From positions 1 to 49,641 of the forward strand of contig JAFRUI010000007.1 of assembly GCA_017438945.1 (NCBI GenBank): a stretch of DNA of 49,641 nt. The letters run 5' to 3'. The first letter of the stretch is position 1, and every line of letters starts with the position of its first letter. Positions 32,334-40,654 of the stretch are shown in pieces. Below the pieces are notes generated by a model that was given only the letters and a program-made list of their open reading frames with translations, did not search any database and was not told the origin of the DNA. The position numbers and the translations under genes were made by a program. The stretch is from Bacteroidales bacterium. Its GTDB lineage: Bacteria; Bacteroidota; Bacteroidia; Bacteroidales; WCHB1-69.

Positions 32334-32361
32334 GTAGAGGCGTGCTGAGGCGCGTCTCTAC
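32334..32361. repeat. Imperfect palindrome related to 22707-22734
   Basis: GTAGAG at 32334-32339 pairs with CTCTAC at 32356-32361, with further interrupted pairing inside. It shares the GTAGAGRCG ... CGTCTCTAC outline of the palindrome after recQ and again sits just beyond the 3' end of a minus-strand gene. No T-run. Confidence 0.6.
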
Positions 32362-32362
32362 C

Positions 32363-32782
32363 TCATGCCTCTAACAACTTCAACCCGTATGTTCTGTAAC
32401 AGGGAAATTTGCTGTCATGACTGATTAGGGTTTCCTTATTTGCAATGCAGTGAGCTATTATTGCCCGGTCCATCATGTCTGTATGTTTGGATCCCCCAAT
32501 AGTTAGAATAGGTATATTTTCCAATATTCCAAAAGTACTATCTGTGATCAATTCCTTTTCTATGTTCATAGACTCAAAGGCGCCAAATAAAGTTTTTGAT
32601 CCTCCAGGAATTTTTATTTTTCCCAGTTGATTAAGATGTGTCAATTCCAAAATGACGAAATCGGAAATCAGATATTGGTTGCCGGAAGGGTACAATATAT
32701 CATCTCTTAATTTATCATCTAATTTTGGATTTTCGCTTACCAGCCAATAAGCGACATGCGTGTCAAGGAAAAAACGTGCCAT
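32363..32782 (-). CDS. PIN-domain protein, candidate VapC-type toxin
   Basis: A 139-residue PIN nuclease. The acidic metal-binding residues are visible in order: Asp7 in FFLDTHVAYWLV, Glu in ISDFVILELTHL (near 46), Asp in KHTDMMDRAIIAHCI (near 100) and Asp in TLISHDSKF (near 122). VapC-like PIN proteins cut tRNA or rRNA. A 38-residue lysine-rich gene precedes it by a single base (stop TAG, then T, then ATG), which suggests a tightly coupled antitoxin. The toxin role is inferred from this arrangement; PIN alone is not proof. Confidence 0.9.
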   Translation of the reverse strand: MARFFLDTHVAYWLVSENPKLDDKLRDDILYPSGNQYLISDFVILELTHLNQLGKIKIPGGSKTLFGAFESMNIEKELITDSTFGILENIPILTIGGSKHTDMMDRAIIAHCIANKETLISHDSKFPCYRTYGLKLLEA

Positions 32783-32783
32783 A

Positions 32784-32900
32784 CTAATTCAAGTTAAAAG
32801 GGTCATTGGCAAGCTCTTTGCAACCTTTGATAAACTTGAATTTTTTCTTTGATTTTTCTGCCGTCTTCGGCTCTTTCTTTGTTACTTTTTTTGGTGACAT
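32784..32900 (-). CDS. 38-residue lysine-rich partner of the PIN protein, candidate antitoxin
   Basis: ATG 32898-32900 to TAG 32784-32786. It starts MSPKKVTKKEPKTAEKSKK and ends FKFIKGCKELANDPFNLN. It has thirteen lysines in the 38 residues and no recognisable DNA-binding fold. The C-terminal peptide KGCKELANDPFNLN resembles the short toxin-binding tails of other VapB-type antitoxins. It has its own promoter (32921-32929) and is one base from the PIN gene. It is far shorter than classical VapB proteins, so autoregulation by DNA binding is doubtful. Confidence 0.78.
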   Translation of the reverse strand: MSPKKVTKKEPKTAEKSKKKFKFIKGCKELANDPFNLN

Positions 32901-32920
32901 GGTTTTAAGAATTTAAGTTT

Positions 32921-32929
32921 GCAAAAATA
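32921..32929 (-). promoter_or_regulatory. -7 box of the small protein/PIN pair
   Basis: The minus strand reads TATTTTTGC, and a TTTG lies at a suitable -33 distance upstream. It is 21 bases before the ATG of the small gene. Confidence 0.7.
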
Positions 32930-32973
32930 CAATTTATTTTGAAAATGCAAACAAAAAATTATTTTTTTTTCTG

Positions 32974-34101
32974 TTAGTGCGTTTGTGTGATTATTCTTCC
33001 CGCCACCCCCGCTGACGCGAACGCGAAGAATAGGTTGTATCCTCCGCAAACGCCATCCACATCCAGCATTTCGCCCAGAATGTAGAGGTTCTTGAATCTT
33101 TTTGCGGCGAAGTTTCCGTCAATCTCTGACAGGTCGATGCCACCGTGGCACACCTGCGCTCCTTCTAACGGATAGGTGTCTTCGATTTGGAAGGCGAGGC
33201 GATGGATGTCAAAGGACTTTTGATGGTAAAAGGCGGCTAATTTCGGATGTAATAGTCCGGTGGTGTTGCGATTGTCGCGTAAATAAGCGTCTGTGTCGAA
33301 ATTTTCGTCCCAGTAGGTGAGGTTGATTTCCAAACGGCAATTCTTCGTGGAAGGCAACCTGCGGTAGTAGGCCGACAAGTTCATGATGACAATGCCCGAC
33401 ACCCCGTCATCCTTGAACGTGATTTCCCCAGACTCTTTGTGAATCAGTTTTTTATTTTGATACAATGAAACGACAGCCTTCGTTCGGCAGCCCGATAGTG
33501 ACTTTGGATAATCTTTTAGGATAAAACCCGACAAAGAAGATTCTAAAAGGTTGATTTTCAGTGCTAAATCCTGCAAATAGTGATTGTAATTCCGTTGGTT
33601 TTTCGGAATCATGCCTGCAGGAGATCCTGATGCCAGAACCAAAACGTCAAATAGGGTGGGGTAGTCGTTGATTACCCACTTATAGTTTTTATACTCAAGA
33701 TGTTGGATGTCGTAATTTGTCTCTAATCGGACATTTTCATGGAGATATAGGGTCAGCACATCGACCACGGTTTGGGAGAATTGCGAGGCGGGATAGACGC
33801 GCCCTCCCTCGTCGGTAATCGTCACTAAACCCCATTCAGCGAGCTGGTTCTCAAGCTGTTCCGGAGAATATTGTTGTAGAAGTTCTGCGACAAACTCTGG
33901 TTGGTTGTAATGTTCGGGGCGGATATCACGGTTGAAGATGTTGGCCTTGCCGCCGCCGGAGGCACGCAGTTTCGCCCCCACCTGACGGTTTTTCTCGAAG
34001 ACGGTGACATACATTTCTGGCGATTCGGAAAGCTTCTTCGCTAAGAAGAGTCCCGAGGCGCCCGCCCCGATAACGGCGATATGTTTTCGCTTACAACTCA
34101 T
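32974..34101 (-). CDS. FAD-dependent oxidoreductase of the HI0933/BaiN family
   Basis: A 375-residue flavoprotein. The N-terminal dinucleotide site is AVIGAGASGLFLAKKL, then VFEKNRQVGAKLRASGGGKANI, a variant of the family's GAK-x-x-x-SGGGRCN loop (here Lys-Ala-Asn in place of Arg-Cys-Asn). The C-terminal FAD contact is YILGEMLDVDGVCGGYNLFF followed by FASAGVAG. The middle holds the ~170-residue insert with DDGVSGIVIMNLSAYY. Members reduce or oxidise small substrates, BaiN acting on bile-acid intermediates; the physiological substrate here is unknown. The start overlaps the gmk stop by four bases. Confidence 0.9.
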   Translation of the reverse strand: MSCKRKHIAVIGAGASGLFLAKKLSESPEMYVTVFEKNRQVGAKLRASGGGKANIFNRDIRPEHYNQPEFVAELLQQYSPEQLENQLAEWGLVTITDEGGRVYPASQFSQTVVDVLTLYLHENVRLETNYDIQHLEYKNYKWVINDYPTLFDVLVLASGSPAGMIPKNQRNYNHYLQDLALKINLLESSLSGFILKDYPKSLSGCRTKAVVSLYQNKKLIHKESGEITFKDDGVSGIVIMNLSAYYRRLPSTKNCRLEINLTYWDENFDTDAYLRDNRNTTGLLHPKLAAFYHQKSFDIHRLAFQIEDTYPLEGAQVCHGGIDLSEIDGNFAAKRFKNLYILGEMLDVDGVCGGYNLFFAFASAGVAGRIITQTH

Positions 34102-34667
34102 TCTTTGTCAAGGAATTCACGGATAGTTTGGAGCATCTCCTCCCGAGCGTCGTCAAGATTGTCGTTGAGGATGATTTTGTCGAATTGCGGGGCGAAGGAG
34201 AGCTCGTACTCGGCTTTCTCCACGCGCTTGCGCAACGATTCTTCGGTTTCGGTGCCGCGTTTGCGAAGCCGGTTCTCTAATTCCTGTACCGTAGGGGGTT
34301 CCACAAAGATGGCTAACGCCTTGTCGCCGAAGTACTTCTTGATGTTGAGTCCGCCTTTCACATCCACGTCGAAAATCACGACCTTGCCTTCATCCCATAT
34401 ACGCTGGATTTCGCTCTTGAGAGTGCCGTAGAATTGGTTGGCATAGACCTCTTCCCATTCCAAAAACGCATCGTGGCGAATGCCTTTCTTAAAGTCATCG
34501 ATCGAAAGGAAATGGTAGTCTTTGCCGTTGATTTCGCCTTCGCGCTTTGCTCGGGTGGTGGCAGAGGTGGAAAACCGAAGTTCGGGAAGAAACTGCAGCA
34601 CATGCTTGACGATGGAGGTCTTTCCGGCTCCCGACGGCGCGGATACAATGATTACTTTGCCATTCAT
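34098..34667 (-). CDS. gmk: Guanylate kinase
   Basis: A 189-residue P-loop kinase. It begins MNGKVIIVSAPSGAGKTSIV with the Walker A motif, followed by the GMP-binding STSATTRAKREGEINGKDYHF. It has the YGT-type segment NQFYGTLKSEI, the Walker B-like FDVDVKGGLNIKK, and the family lid RLRKRGTETEESLRKR. It phosphorylates GMP or dGMP with ATP in the cytoplasm, an essential step to GTP. The start is fixed by the -7 box at 34686-34694, which lies inside the longer frame. The stop overlaps the flavoprotein ATG. Confidence 0.95.
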   Translation of the reverse strand: MNGKVIIVSAPSGAGKTSIVKHVLQFLPELRFSTSATTRAKREGEINGKDYHFLSIDDFKKGIRHDAFLEWEEVYANQFYGTLKSEIQRIWDEGKVVIFDVDVKGGLNIKKYFGDKALAIFVEPPTVQELENRLRKRGTETEESLRKRVEKAEYELSFAPQFDKIILNDNLDDAREEMLQTIREFLDKE

Positions 34668-34685
34668 ATCAGGTTGTTTTAGGCG

Positions 34686-34694
34686 GCAAAGGTA
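34686..34694 (-). promoter_or_regulatory. -7 box of the gmk/flavoprotein operon
   Basis: The minus strand reads TACCTTTGC, 19 bases before the gmk ATG. Confidence 0.65.
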
Positions 34695-34809
34695 CATAAA
34701 TTTCGAATATACACCGATAAACGAATAGCTTTTCAGAGATGTTTTAGGAAGCAGATCTTCAATTTCAGAATGTAACACCGATTCTCTCACAACTATAAAA
34801 CAAAAAATG

Positions 34810-34818
34810 TATTTTTGT
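34810..34818 (+). promoter_or_regulatory. -7 box of the SDR gene
   Basis: TATTTTTGT (one base off at the last position) lies 43 bases before the ATG at 34861. Confidence 0.55.
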
Positions 34819-34860
34819 AAGCGAAATTAAAATTGTCCAATTTAAAATAACATACTGAAT

Positions 34861-35616
34861 ATGAATAAGATTGTAATGGTAACTGGTGCTACGAGCGGTA
34901 TTGGGCTCGGATGTGCAAGGAAATTTGCCGAGAACGGCGACAAACTGATTCTGACCGGACGCAATGAGCAGAAACTGGAAGAGATCCGCAAGGAACTGAC
35001 AGACAAAGGCACACAGGTGTTGACATTGGTGTTCGATGTCCGGGATCGCGAGAAAGCCACGCAGTGCATCAACGCACTTCCCGAGGAATGGAAAGACATC
35101 GATGTGTTGGTGAACAATGCCGGCTTGGCGCTTGGACTGGAACCTGAATATGAAGGCAGTTTCGAGGATTGGGAGACGATGATCGATACCAACATCAAGG
35201 GTTTGCTGACGATGACCCGACTTATCGTGCCGGGGATGGTACAGCGCGACCGGGGGCACATCATCAACATCGGTTCGGTGGCCGGTGATGCCGCATACGC
35301 CAACGGCAATGTCTATTGCGCCACCAAGTCGGCCGTGAAAACCATCACGGACGGATTGCGCATCGATGTGGCGAGCAGTTCCGTCCGGGTGACGAACCTC
35401 AAACCAGGACTTGTGGAGACGAACTTCAGTAACACCCGTTTCCATGGCGACACGGAACGTGCGGCCAACGTATATAAGGGCATCAAACCGCTTACCGGCG
35501 ACGACATTGCGGACGTAGCTGTATATGCTGCTAACGCGCCCGCCCACGTGCAGATTGCCGAAGTGCTGATCCTCGCCACCCACCAAGGCAGCGGCAGCGT
35601 CATCGTAAGGAAGTAA
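34861..35616 (+). CDS. Short-chain dehydrogenase/reductase (YdfG-like)
   Basis: A 251-residue classical SDR. The cofactor loop is VTGATSGIGLGCA (about 7-19) with TGRNEQKLEEI after it; an Arg there favours NADP. Then DVLVNNAGLALG, the catalytic Ser in IINIGSVAGDAAY, and the YCATKSAVK Tyr-x-x-x-Lys. The C-terminal VRVTNLKPGLVETNFSNTRF is that of YdfG-type 3-hydroxy-acid or L-allo-threonine dehydrogenases. It reduces or oxidises small hydroxy acids in the cytoplasm. It is monocistronic, with a promoter and a strong terminator. Confidence 0.92.
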   Translation: MNKIVMVTGATSGIGLGCARKFAENGDKLILTGRNEQKLEEIRKELTDKGTQVLTLVFDVRDREKATQCINALPEEWKDIDVLVNNAGLALGLEPEYEGSFEDWETMIDTNIKGLLTMTRLIVPGMVQRDRGHIINIGSVAGDAAYANGNVYCATKSAVKTITDGLRIDVASSSVRVTNLKPGLVETNFSNTRFHGDTERAANVYKGIKPLTGDDIADVAVYAANAPAHVQIAEVLILATHQGSGSVIVRK

Positions 35617-35652
35617 CGGTGAATAGGAATTTTTGACTATTCGATCAAGCGT

Positions 35653-35702
35653 AAAAGCGCCAACGAATGTATTTCTGTACAAAATACATTCGTTGGCGTT
35701 TT
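35653..35702 (+). terminator. Strong intrinsic terminator after the SDR gene
   Basis: CGCCAACGAATGTATTT pairs with AAATACATTCGTTGGCG (17 pairs) around a 7-base loop; an A-run precedes and a T-rich stretch follows. It may work in both directions, between converging genes. Confidence 0.9.
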
Positions 35703-35727
35703 GTGTGATAGCGTTCAGGAGGAAGGA

Positions 35728-36474
35728 TTATTCGTAGTGCCTGATACGCACTTCAATACCCTCCTTTTGTAATTTGGCAGACAGACCACTGACATCTGTT
35801 TTCCCATAATGGTAAGGGAACAACACTTTTGGGTGAATGATGCGGGCAGCCCGTATGCATTGTTCAGGTGTCATGGTGTAGGGCTGGTTGCAGGGCAGAA
35901 AAGCGATGTCAATATCTTTGATGTCAGTCATTTCGGGAATATCTTCCGTGTCACCGGCAATGTAAATCCTCATCCCGTCGATGGTGAGGATAAAGCCGTT
36001 GTCGCGTCCCCGTGGATGGAATTGAAGATGTCCTTCGGTTATGTTGTAGGCTGGAACGGCTTCTACTGTCAACCATTCATTCACAACGATCTTATCTCCA
36101 TTTTTCATGATAGTTCCGTAGCCAAGATTATTGGCGCATCGCTGGTTGGTGATCAGCTCTGTGCCTTCTTTCGACAGTGCTGCAATCGCATTGGAGTCCA
36201 GATGGTCAAAGTGTTCGTGGGTGACGAAAATGAAGTCGGCCTTGGGAAATGCTTTATAATCAATGACCTGATTGTTGTATTTGCTGACGGGGTCAATTTC
36301 GATTTCTTTTCCGTCAAATTCAATGCGGAGGCTGGCGTGTGTCAATGCATGAAATCGGATGGTTTTTCCGCTGGGGGTGACGAAAGTGTCGGTCTCGTAT
36401 GTGTTGTCAGATGCCTTGGTTTGTCCACAGGAAGTCAACAGACCGAAAATAATAGGAAGTAGTATTCTTTTCAT
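35728..36474 (-). CDS. MBL-fold metal-dependent hydrolase, lipoprotein
   Basis: A 248-residue protein with a short lipoprotein signal (MKRILLPIIFGLLTSC, Cys16). The metallo-beta-lactamase motif THEHFDHLD (HxHxDH) is at about 85-93, then IAGDTEDIPEM and FPYHYGKTD supply the later Asp and His. This order is that of the UlaG/YtnP-like MBL subfamily. Hydrolysis of a phosphodiester or lactone is possible; the substrate is unknown. It is anchored outside the inner membrane. A -7 box at 36501-36509 precedes it. Confidence 0.9.
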   Translation of the reverse strand: MKRILLPIIFGLLTSCGQTKASDNTYETDTFVTPSGKTIRFHALTHASLRIEFDGKEIEIDPVSKYNNQVIDYKAFPKADFIFVTHEHFDHLDSNAIAALSKEGTELITNQRCANNLGYGTIMKNGDKIVVNEWLTVEAVPAYNITEGHLQFHPRGRDNGFILTIDGMRIYIAGDTEDIPEMTDIKDIDIAFLPCNQPYTMTPEQCIRAARIIHPKVLFPYHYGKTDVSGLSAKLQKEGIEVRIRHYE

Positions 36475-36500
36475 TCGCTTTGGATTTTTTTATTAATGGT

Positions 36501-36509
36501 GCAAAAATA
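36501..36509 (-). promoter_or_regulatory. -7 box of the MBL-fold lipoprotein gene
   Basis: The minus strand reads TATTTTTGC, 27 bases before the ATG at 36474. Confidence 0.65.
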
Positions 36510-36544
36510 CAAAATACATTATGATTTAAAGTGGATACCCAACG

Positions 36545-39034
36545 TTATTTTTGTTTGCGATTCATCTCAGCTTGTACGATGCGGAGTTCCCAAAACTCAT
36601 AATCGTCCCCTAAGACCTCTTTGGCTTTTCCCAACGATGGGTCTTCTGTATCACGGAAGTACTCTTCAATAACTGTGATTTTCTCTTTTGCCACAAACTG
36701 AAAGGCTTCATAGTCTCCGGCTTCCACAAATCGTGCTATGTGTCCGTAAATCGTGGATAGTGTGAGATTTCGTTCAGAAGCGATTTCCTCAACTGTCATT
36801 CCTTGGTCAATCAACTGTTTGGTAATACGAAACGTGGTCCCTTTCGGTTTTTTAGTGATTCTTTCGGGTATTTCAATTTCAGGACTTGTGTCTTCCAGTG
36901 ATTCCATTCCCGAATAAATCCGCACCATATTGACCAAATCTTTTCCAAAAGTGCGCAATCGTTTAGGCCCCATTCCCTCTATCTCTTTCAACGCGTCCAT
37001 AGAGACAGGCTTCTCTTTGGCAATGGCTTTCAACGTTTTATTCGGGATTATCTTGTACAGTTCCGCATCTTCTTCTTCGGCCTTTTCCGAACGCCAAGCC
37101 ACCAGTACATCATACAACTTACTCTTATTCATGGCGGCATCTTTGATGGAAAAAGCGGATTTATCCCTCTGCTCAAACTCTAGCAAACTGACAGCCTTTG
37201 TTTTGTAATAACGATCAACATCGAATTTCTGTTCGCAGTTGCTTAAACATTGTTTTTTAACATATACCACTTCGCGCAGTTGTTTTAAAGCATCCTCAAT
37301 TTGTTCGTTTACGTTTTTGTTGTCAGTTTTATATGGCAGTTTGAGCATCATGTCAGATTGTGTGGTGAGTTCCTCCTTGAAATAAGTTGTTCCCTTTTGA
37401 AGCCGTTCCTGCAAAGGAGGATTGGATTCGTAAAGCGCGGAAGAATGCAACGTCCGGATCTGTTTTTCAAACTTCTGGGACACATCTACCAATTTCGTTT
37501 TCGATTTGTCACGGATTGTTGATAATTCCTGCACCAATTCTCCCTCAAACAAGGTACGGTTGTCAATCACCACCTTTGCGATCTTACCCACAAGCCTATA
37601 AAAATCCCGAAAATCGAAAAGATCCAGAATCGTTTCCAGCTCGTATGCTTTTCGAAGCGTGTCTACTTTCTCTTTTGACGGTTCTTTTTCCGGCATCTGT
37701 TCCACGAAATAATCCACTATGCCATCTCCGACTAATGTTTTGGCATCCAATTTGGTTTTCAGGACAAGACCTTCGAGGGAAGTGCAGCGGCTGAGGGCGA
37801 CATAAACCTGCCCGTGAGCGAAGGCCTGTCTAGCATCCACCACTAGTTTGTCGAACGTCAGTCCCTGGCTTTTGTGGATGGTGACCGCCCATGCGAGCCG
37901 CAGCGGTATTTGCGTGAAGCTTCCAATTTCCTTCTCCTCAATGGCTTGTGTTGATTCGTTCAGCGTGTAGTCGAGGTTTTGCCATCTTACGGGGGTGACG
38001 GGTATGTGTTCGTTGCCGCATGTCACCGTCAGTTCGCCAGTGTTTTCGTTATAGTCTGTCAGTTTTCCGATTTTCCCGTTGTAATATGCTTTTTCGGGAT
38101 TCGGGTCGTTCTTGACAAACATCACTTGCGCCCCGATTTTCAGTTCCAAATCCTCTTTGCAAGGATATAGACTTTGTGGGAAAACACCTTCTATCATAGC
38201 ATTGAAAATCAAGCTTTTGCCGTTAAGTTCTGATAATCGAGTATTGTTGATATCGTCGGCTTGATAGTTGTGGGTGGTGAGGGTGATGTAGCCTTCAGAT
38301 GGTTTGAGTTCGGGAATGTATCGGGAGTTGAGTATTTGCAGACATTCGTTATCCAACTGATTGTCGCGTACTTTGTTGAGAAGGGTGATGAACTCGTTGT
38401 CGTGTTGACGGTAGATGTGATCCAGTTCTACGCATAGGTAGTCGGTTTTCTGTAGAACGTGGCTGCCGAAGAAATAGACGGTTTTGTAGTATGGAGCGAG
38501 CAGCTCCCACTCTTCGGGTTTGGCCACGGGTGCGAGTTGGTGTACATCACCGATCATCAGCAATTGTACACCGCCGAAAGGTTTTGTCGAGTGACGGGCA
38601 CGGCGCAGCACGGCATCTACGGCGTCCAGCACATCGGCGCGAACCATGCTGATTTCGTCAATAATGAGCAGGTCAAGCGTTCGCATGATTTTGAGTTTCG
38701 TGCGTGTGATTCGCTGGAATTGCAGAGATGGGGTTTCCATCCTGCGTTCTGTTGCAAGATTCGCTCCATCGGGTAATTGCGGTCCGAAAGGTAGTTGGAA
38801 GAACGAATGTATGGTCTGTCCTCCGGCGTTGATGGCAGCCACGCCTGTTGGAGCCACCACAACCATTCTTTTGTGGGTTTTGGCGGGAAGACTTTTCAGG
38901 AAGGTGGTCTTTCCCGTTCCTGCTTTGCCGGTCAAGAAGATGTGTGCGTCTGTGTGAAGCACAAGATCTTCTACGAACTGAAGTTTTTGATTTACAAATG
39001 GTTGGTCTGCTTTTAATTTCTTTTCTCTGGTCAT
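36545..39034 (-). CDS. Pif1-like superfamily 1 helicase with HRDC and helix-turn-helix C-terminus
   Basis: An 829-residue protein. The helicase core (about 1-430) has Walker A LTGKAGTGKTTFLKSL, VVAPTGVAAINAGGQTIHSF, Walker B LLIIDEISMVRADVLDAV, QLLMIGDVHQLAPV and the late WAVTIHKSQGLTFDKLVVD, which marks Pif1/RecD-type SF1B enzymes. A coiled, charged middle follows. Residues ~630-710 look like an HRDC domain (LYDVLVAWRSEKAEEED, IEGMGPKRLRTFG). The end (about 735-800) carries a helix-turn-helix typical of the helicase-associated HTH_40 domain (QLIDQGMTVEEIASERNLTL). Likely function: 5'-3' DNA unwinding, such as at G-quadruplexes or replication blocks. It is monocistronic. Confidence 0.92.
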   Translation of the reverse strand: MTREKKLKADQPFVNQKLQFVEDLVLHTDAHIFLTGKAGTGKTTFLKSLPAKTHKRMVVVAPTGVAAINAGGQTIHSFFQLPFGPQLPDGANLATERRMETPSLQFQRITRTKLKIMRTLDLLIIDEISMVRADVLDAVDAVLRRARHSTKPFGGVQLLMIGDVHQLAPVAKPEEWELLAPYYKTVYFFGSHVLQKTDYLCVELDHIYRQHDNEFITLLNKVRDNQLDNECLQILNSRYIPELKPSEGYITLTTHNYQADDINNTRLSELNGKSLIFNAMIEGVFPQSLYPCKEDLELKIGAQVMFVKNDPNPEKAYYNGKIGKLTDYNENTGELTVTCGNEHIPVTPVRWQNLDYTLNESTQAIEEKEIGSFTQIPLRLAWAVTIHKSQGLTFDKLVVDARQAFAHGQVYVALSRCTSLEGLVLKTKLDAKTLVGDGIVDYFVEQMPEKEPSKEKVDTLRKAYELETILDLFDFRDFYRLVGKIAKVVIDNRTLFEGELVQELSTIRDKSKTKLVDVSQKFEKQIRTLHSSALYESNPPLQERLQKGTTYFKEELTTQSDMMLKLPYKTDNKNVNEQIEDALKQLREVVYVKKQCLSNCEQKFDVDRYYKTKAVSLLEFEQRDKSAFSIKDAAMNKSKLYDVLVAWRSEKAEEEDAELYKIIPNKTLKAIAKEKPVSMDALKEIEGMGPKRLRTFGKDLVNMVRIYSGMESLEDTSPEIEIPERITKKPKGTTFRITKQLIDQGMTVEEIASERNLTLSTIYGHIARFVEAGDYEAFQFVAKEKITVIEEYFRDTEDPSLGKAKEVLGDDYEFWELRIVQAEMNRKQK

Positions 39035-39068
39035 TTTATTAAATTTTTTGTTTTAAATTTATTAATGC

Positions 39069-39077
39069 GCAAATATA
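39069..39077 (-). promoter_or_regulatory. -7 box of the Pif1-like helicase gene
   Basis: The minus strand reads TATATTTGC, 35 bases upstream of the ATG at 39034. Confidence 0.6.
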
Positions 39078-39111
39078 CATTTTTTTCATGAAGAGCCAAT
39101 AGGCAATAGCC

Positions 39112-39141
39112 AAAAAAGGGACGCCCTTTCGGACATCCCTT
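39112..39141 (-). terminator. Intrinsic terminator directly after rpsE
   Basis: On the minus strand AAGGGATGTCC pairs with GGGCGTCCCTT around GAAA, with two mismatches, followed by six Ts. It begins 30 bases after the rpsE stop and closes the ribosomal operon, where rpmD and rplO would normally follow. Confidence 0.85.
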
Positions 39142-39170
39142 AGTATAACATTTGAAGTGATTCGTTTGGA

Positions 39171-39689
39171 TTAGCCGTTGAAGACTTTGTCGAGGCTGAC
39201 TCCGCGCACTTGTGCCACGGTATAGGCGTCGCGCATTTTGGCGAGGGCGCCTATGGTGGCTTTCACTACGCTGTGGGGGTTGGAGGAGCCTTTAGACTTG
39301 GCGAGCACGTTTTTCACGCCCACGCTCTCAAACACGGCACGCATAGCACCGCCGGCGATCACACCGGTACCGGGAGCTGCAGGTTTCATGAAGACATTGG
39401 CGCCGCTGTACTTACCTTCGGCTGAATGAGGGATGGTTCCCTTCAGGATGGGTACCTGAATGAGGTTCTTTTTCGCATCTTCAACGCCTTTGGAGATGGC
39501 AGTGGAAACCTCGCGGGCTTTACCAAGACCATAGCCTACGATACCGTTCTCATTACCAACGACCACGATGACGGCGAAACTGAAGATTCGACCACCCTTG
39601 GTCACTTTAGTCACTCTGTTGGTGGCGACCACGCGCTCTTTGAGTTCGAGGTCAGCTGCTTTTACTTTCTTGATATTTTCGTTAGCCAT
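39171..39689 (-). CDS. rpsE: 30S ribosomal protein S5
   Basis: 172 residues. The N-terminal RNA-binding domain has [18 protein letters not shown], and the second domain has [20 protein letters not shown] followed by [14 protein letters not shown], both diagnostic of S5. It takes part in decoding accuracy and lines the mRNA entry path. It is the last gene of the operon and is followed by a terminator; the usual next genes rpmD (L30), rplO (L15) and secY are absent. Confidence 0.97.
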   Translation of the reverse strand: MANENIKKVKAADLELKERVVATNRVTKVTKGGRIFSFAVIVVVGNENGIVGYGLGKAREVSTAISKGVEDAKKNLIQVPILKGTIPHSAEGKYSGANVFMKPAAPGTGVIAGGAMRAVFESVGVKNVLAKSKGSSNPHSVVKATIGALAKMRDAYTVAQVRGVSLDKVFNG

Positions 39690-39700
39690 AGTTTTGATAA

Positions 39701-40060
39701 TTAAAATTTAAGACCACCTTCTCTGGCAGCATCTGCCAAAGATTTTACTCTACCATGATACAAATAACCGTTGCGGTCGAACACCACTTCATTAATGCCG
39801 GCTGCGAGTGCGCGGGAGGCGATTTCCTTGCCCACGAGTTTGGATTTCTCGCATTTGGTCATCTTTTGGGAGGCGATATCGGGCAACTTTGAAGATGCGG
39901 ACACGAGGGTTACGCCGGCCTCATCGTCAATAACTTGCACATAAATGTCGCGATTGCTTCTGAAGACGGACATTCTGGGACGAACCTGGGTGCCGCTGAC
40001 AATCTTGCGGATACGGTTTTTAATCCTTTTTCTTCTATATTCTTTTTTATTGTAAGCCAT
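39701..40060 (-). CDS. rplR: 50S ribosomal protein L18
   Basis: 119 residues with [20 protein letters not shown] and a C-terminal [17 protein letters not shown], typical of L18. It binds 5S rRNA together with L5 in the central protuberance. The lysine- and arginine-rich N-terminus is normal. There is an 11-base gap to rpsE. Confidence 0.97.
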   Translation of the reverse strand: MAYNKKEYRRKRIKNRIRKIVSGTQVRPRMSVFRSNRDIYVQVIDDEAGVTLVSASSKLPDIASQKMTKCEKSKLVGKEIASRALAAGINEVVFDRNGYLYHGRVKSLADAAREGGLKF

Positions 40061-40078
40061 ATTATCAAATTTTGACGA

Positions 40079-40639
40079 TTATTTTTCTGCCGACTTACCG
40101 GCTTTCTTTCTAACATACTCTCCTTCGAAGCGGATACCTTTGCCCTTGTAGGGTTCGGGTTTACGGTAGGAGCGGATTTTGGTTGCCACCTGGCCCAACA
40201 GCTGTTTGTCGATGCAGTTCAGGATGATGATCGGGTTTTTACCTTTCTCATTGATGGTCTGCACGGTGATTTCCTTCGGGAAATCGAACAGGATGTTGTG
40301 GGAGTAGCCCAGACCCATATCGAGTTGGTGGTCGCCTTTTGCTTCAGCCTTATAACCAACGCCGATGACTTCCATCTTCTTGGTGAAGCCTTGGGAGACG
40401 CCGGTGATCATGTTGTTCAGCAAAGCTCTGTACAAACCATGCATGGAGCGGTCGCGTTTGGAGTCGCTCGGGCGTTTCACATGGAGGTGTCCGTCTTCAA
40501 TTTCGAAAGTGATGCGTTCATCCACATATTGTTGCAGTTCACCTTTCGGTCCTTTCACCGTAACGATGTTGGATTTTTCGTCTCTTTTCACTTCAACCCC
40601 TGCGGGGATAGCGATTTGTAATTTTCCTATTCTTGACAT
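40079..40639 (-). CDS. rplF: 50S ribosomal protein L6
   Basis: 186 residues, starting MSRIGKLQIAIPAGVEV and ending in the RNA-binding PYKGKGIRFEGEYVRKKAGK. It binds 23S rRNA near the GTPase centre. It has an unusually strong Shine-Dalgarno-like sequence, AGGAGGAGAA (40644-40653), directly after the rpsH stop codon, which Bacteroidota genes usually lack. Confidence 0.97.
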   Translation of the reverse strand: MSRIGKLQIAIPAGVEVKRDEKSNIVTVKGPKGELQQYVDERITFEIEDGHLHVKRPSDSKRDRSMHGLYRALLNNMITGVSQGFTKKMEVIGVGYKAEAKGDHQLDMGLGYSHNILFDFPKEITVQTINEKGKNPIIILNCIDKQLLGQVATKIRSYRKPEPYKGKGIRFEGEYVRKKAGKSAEK

Positions 40640-40643
40640 AACG

Positions 40644-40653
40644 TTCTCCTCCT
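40644..40653 (-). promoter_or_regulatory. Strong Shine-Dalgarno site of rplF
   Basis: AGGAGGAGAA lies 4 bases before the rplF ATG. With the preceding stop codon it makes the 14-mer TAATAGGAGGAGAA, which is repeated exactly before rpmC. Confidence 0.75.
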
Positions 40654-40654
40654 A

